Below the pieces are notes generated by a model that was not told where the DNA came from, did not search any database, and worked only from the letters and a program-made list of their open reading frames with translations. The translations under genes and the position numbers were made by a program. Shown in pieces: positions 62,846 to 64,000 of a stretch of DNA of 64,000 nucleotides (positions are counted from its first letter, which is position 1; every line of letters begins with the position of its first letter). This DNA is from Herbaspirillum frisingense GSF30 (GTDB lineage: Bacteria; Pseudomonadota; Gammaproteobacteria; Burkholderiales; Burkholderiaceae_D): NCBI RefSeq assembly GCF_000300975.2, contig NZ_AEEC02000017.1:53594-117593 (forward strand). The letters are read 5' to 3'.

Positions 62846-63171
62846 GATGTCTCCAGCCTCCTGTACGTCGTCCAGTCCCGCTCGGGGTGACTTTTGCTGC
62901 GCCGCAGCTGTCATGCCGTTGCGGCGGGCGGTGCTTCCTGTTCATTATCGGCAAAATTCATCCGGATTTGATGTTATGTGAATTTATTTTCCGGCTGACA
63001 TCGGCTTGAGCTTAAAGGACAACGTCAGCCGCCGCAACACATGCCCAATGTACATGCCCAATGCGCAAAGCCCGATTTGCCCTGCCGGGCGCACTCGGCT
63101 AGCATAGCGCCTTTGCCGCAACCGGCCTCAATGGCGCGTTTGCGGCCCGCATCAACCGCAGCCACGCATCC
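62846..63171. other. 326-bp spacer between the HDOD gene and hpnD
   Basis: Divergent promoter region. Contains a 12-bp direct repeat ACATGCCCAATG at 63039-63050 and 63052-63063 about 110-130 bp before hpnD, and AT-rich AAATTCA/TGAATTT arms around 62955-62985. No small gene is seen. Confidence 0.5.
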
Positions 63172-64000
63172 ATGTCTCCAGACGAATACTGCCAGCAGAA
63201 GGCCGCCGCCAGCGGTTCCAGTTTCTATTACAGCTTCCTGTTCCTGCCGCCGCAACGCCGGCTGGCGATCACGGCGCTGTATGCCTTTTGCCGCGAAGTC
63301 GACGATACCGTCGATGAAATCGAAGATCCCATGGTGGCGCGCACCAAGCTGATGTGGTGGCGCAAGGAAATCGCCGCCATGCTGGAAGGCCAGCCCACCC
63401 ACCCGGTGACCAAGGCCCTGCATCCCCACGTGGCCACCTACCAGCTCAAGGGCGAGCACCTGCAGGCCATCATCGATGGCATGGAAATGGACCTCGACCA
63501 GAGCCGCTACCTCGACTATCCCGGCCTGCAGCGCTATTGCTGGCACGTGGCCGGCGTGGTGGGTGTGCTCTCGGCCAGCATCTTCGGCCACACCCAGCCC
63601 GGCACCCTGCTCTTCGCCGAAAAACTGGGGCTGGCCTTCCAGCTCACCAATATCATCCGCGACGTCGGCGAAGATGGCCGCAAGGGCCGCATCTACCTGC
63701 CGGTCAACGAACTGCAGCAATTCAACGTCACCGCCGCCGACATCCTCAACGCCCGCCACAGTGAGCGTTTCGAGGCGCTCATGAAATTCCAGGTGGAACG
63801 TGCCCAGGCGGTCTACGACGAAGCCTTCGCCCTGCTGCCCAAAGAAGACCGGCGCGCCCAGCGTCCCGGCCTGATGATGGCCGCCATCTACCGCACCCTG
63901 CTCGACGAGATCACCCGCGATGGCTATCACGTGCTCAACCAGCGCATCTCGCTCACCCCCATCCGCAAGCTGTGGCTGGCCTGGAAGACCTATGTCTTCG
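63172..64000 (+). CDS. hpnD: Presqualene diphosphate synthase HpnD (3' end beyond window)
   Basis: Starting at ATG 63172 the frame stays open to the end of the window (276 residues seen). It has the two aspartate-rich motifs 'CREVDDTVDEIEDP' and 'NIIRDVGEDGRKGRIYLP', and 'YCWHVAGVVGVLSASIFG', matching HpnD, which condenses two farnesyl diphosphates to presqualene diphosphate for hopanoids. The C-terminus is cut off. The preceding HDOD gene is divergent. Confidence 0.92.
   Translation, partial: MSPDEYCQQKAAASGSSFYYSFLFLPPQRRLAITALYAFCREVDDTVDEIEDPMVARTKLMWWRKEIAAMLEGQPTHPVTKALHPHVATYQLKGEHLQAIIDGMEMDLDQSRYLDYPGLQRYCWHVAGVVGVLSASIFGHTQPGTLLFAEKLGLAFQLTNIIRDVGEDGRKGRIYLPVNELQQFNVTAADILNARHSERFEALMKFQVERAQAVYDEAFALLPKEDRRAQRPGLMMAAIYRTLLDEITRDGYHVLNQRISLTPIRKLWLAWKTYVF

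Overview
This 64 kb window is GC-rich (roughly 60-65 % by eye) chromosomal DNA. It fits a betaproteobacterium of the Burkholderiales, most likely Oxalobacteraceae and Herbaspirillum-like. That placement is an inference from the tig-clpP-clpX-lon-hupB block with flanking tRNAs, the hopanoid genes hpnC/hpnD, the zigA-folE2 pair and general protein character; no database search was possible. No rRNA, insertion sequence, prophage or CRISPR array was seen.

Layout. 1-5.9 kb: end of a lipid kinase gene, a metallophosphoesterase, and a zinc-economy block (zigA, folE2, a zinc carboxypeptidase-like gene) behind two tandem palindromes that look like a Zur site. Two GNAT acetyltransferases follow. 5.9-12.4 kb (minus strand): a histidine phosphatase, an enoyl-CoA hydratase/acyl-CoA dehydrogenase pair and a very large indolepyruvate ferredoxin oxidoreductase. 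12.9-23.6 kb: a PAS-GGDEF protein, PhzF, a divergent LysR/SDR pair, and a periplasmic binding protein translationally coupled to a CHASE-PAS-PAS-GGDEF-EAL protein. Then come a GST, a secreted esterase, a tiny membrane protein and a WxxGxW-repeat secreted protein. 23.8-34.2 kb (minus strand): an AlaC-type aminotransferase, then a seven-gene operon of two acyl-activating enzymes and a complete Liv-type ABC importer, divergent from a Crp/Fnr regulator. 35.3-40 kb (minus strand): four two-component genes. 40.4-45.5 kb: an archaic (Csu/spore-coat-U) chaperone-usher fimbria cluster. 45.7-50.2 kb (minus strand): a stand-alone 2-oxoglutarate dehydrogenase E1 paralogue and a chemoreceptor. 50.6-58 kb (minus strand): tandem 166-bp repeats carrying tRNA-Asp 3' ends, tRNA-Asp, tRNA-Val, hupB, lon, clpX, clpP and tig. 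58.3-64 kb: creA, a DUF1653 gene, tRNA-Leu, an SDR, and hpnC and hpnD separated by an HDOD gene.

How it fits together. The core proteostasis block is highly conserved. Around it lie genes of a free-living or plant-associated lifestyle: carboxylate/acyl uptake and CoA activation, c-di-GMP signalling, fimbriae, chemotaxis and hopanoid synthesis. The least ordinary features are the tandem repeats at tRNA-Asp, a roughly 100-bp mosaic palindromic repeat present three times, the binding-protein/c-di-GMP pair, an in-frame VEA-repeat tail beyond the stop of the aminotransferase, and a Csu cluster without an obvious two-domain tip adhesin.
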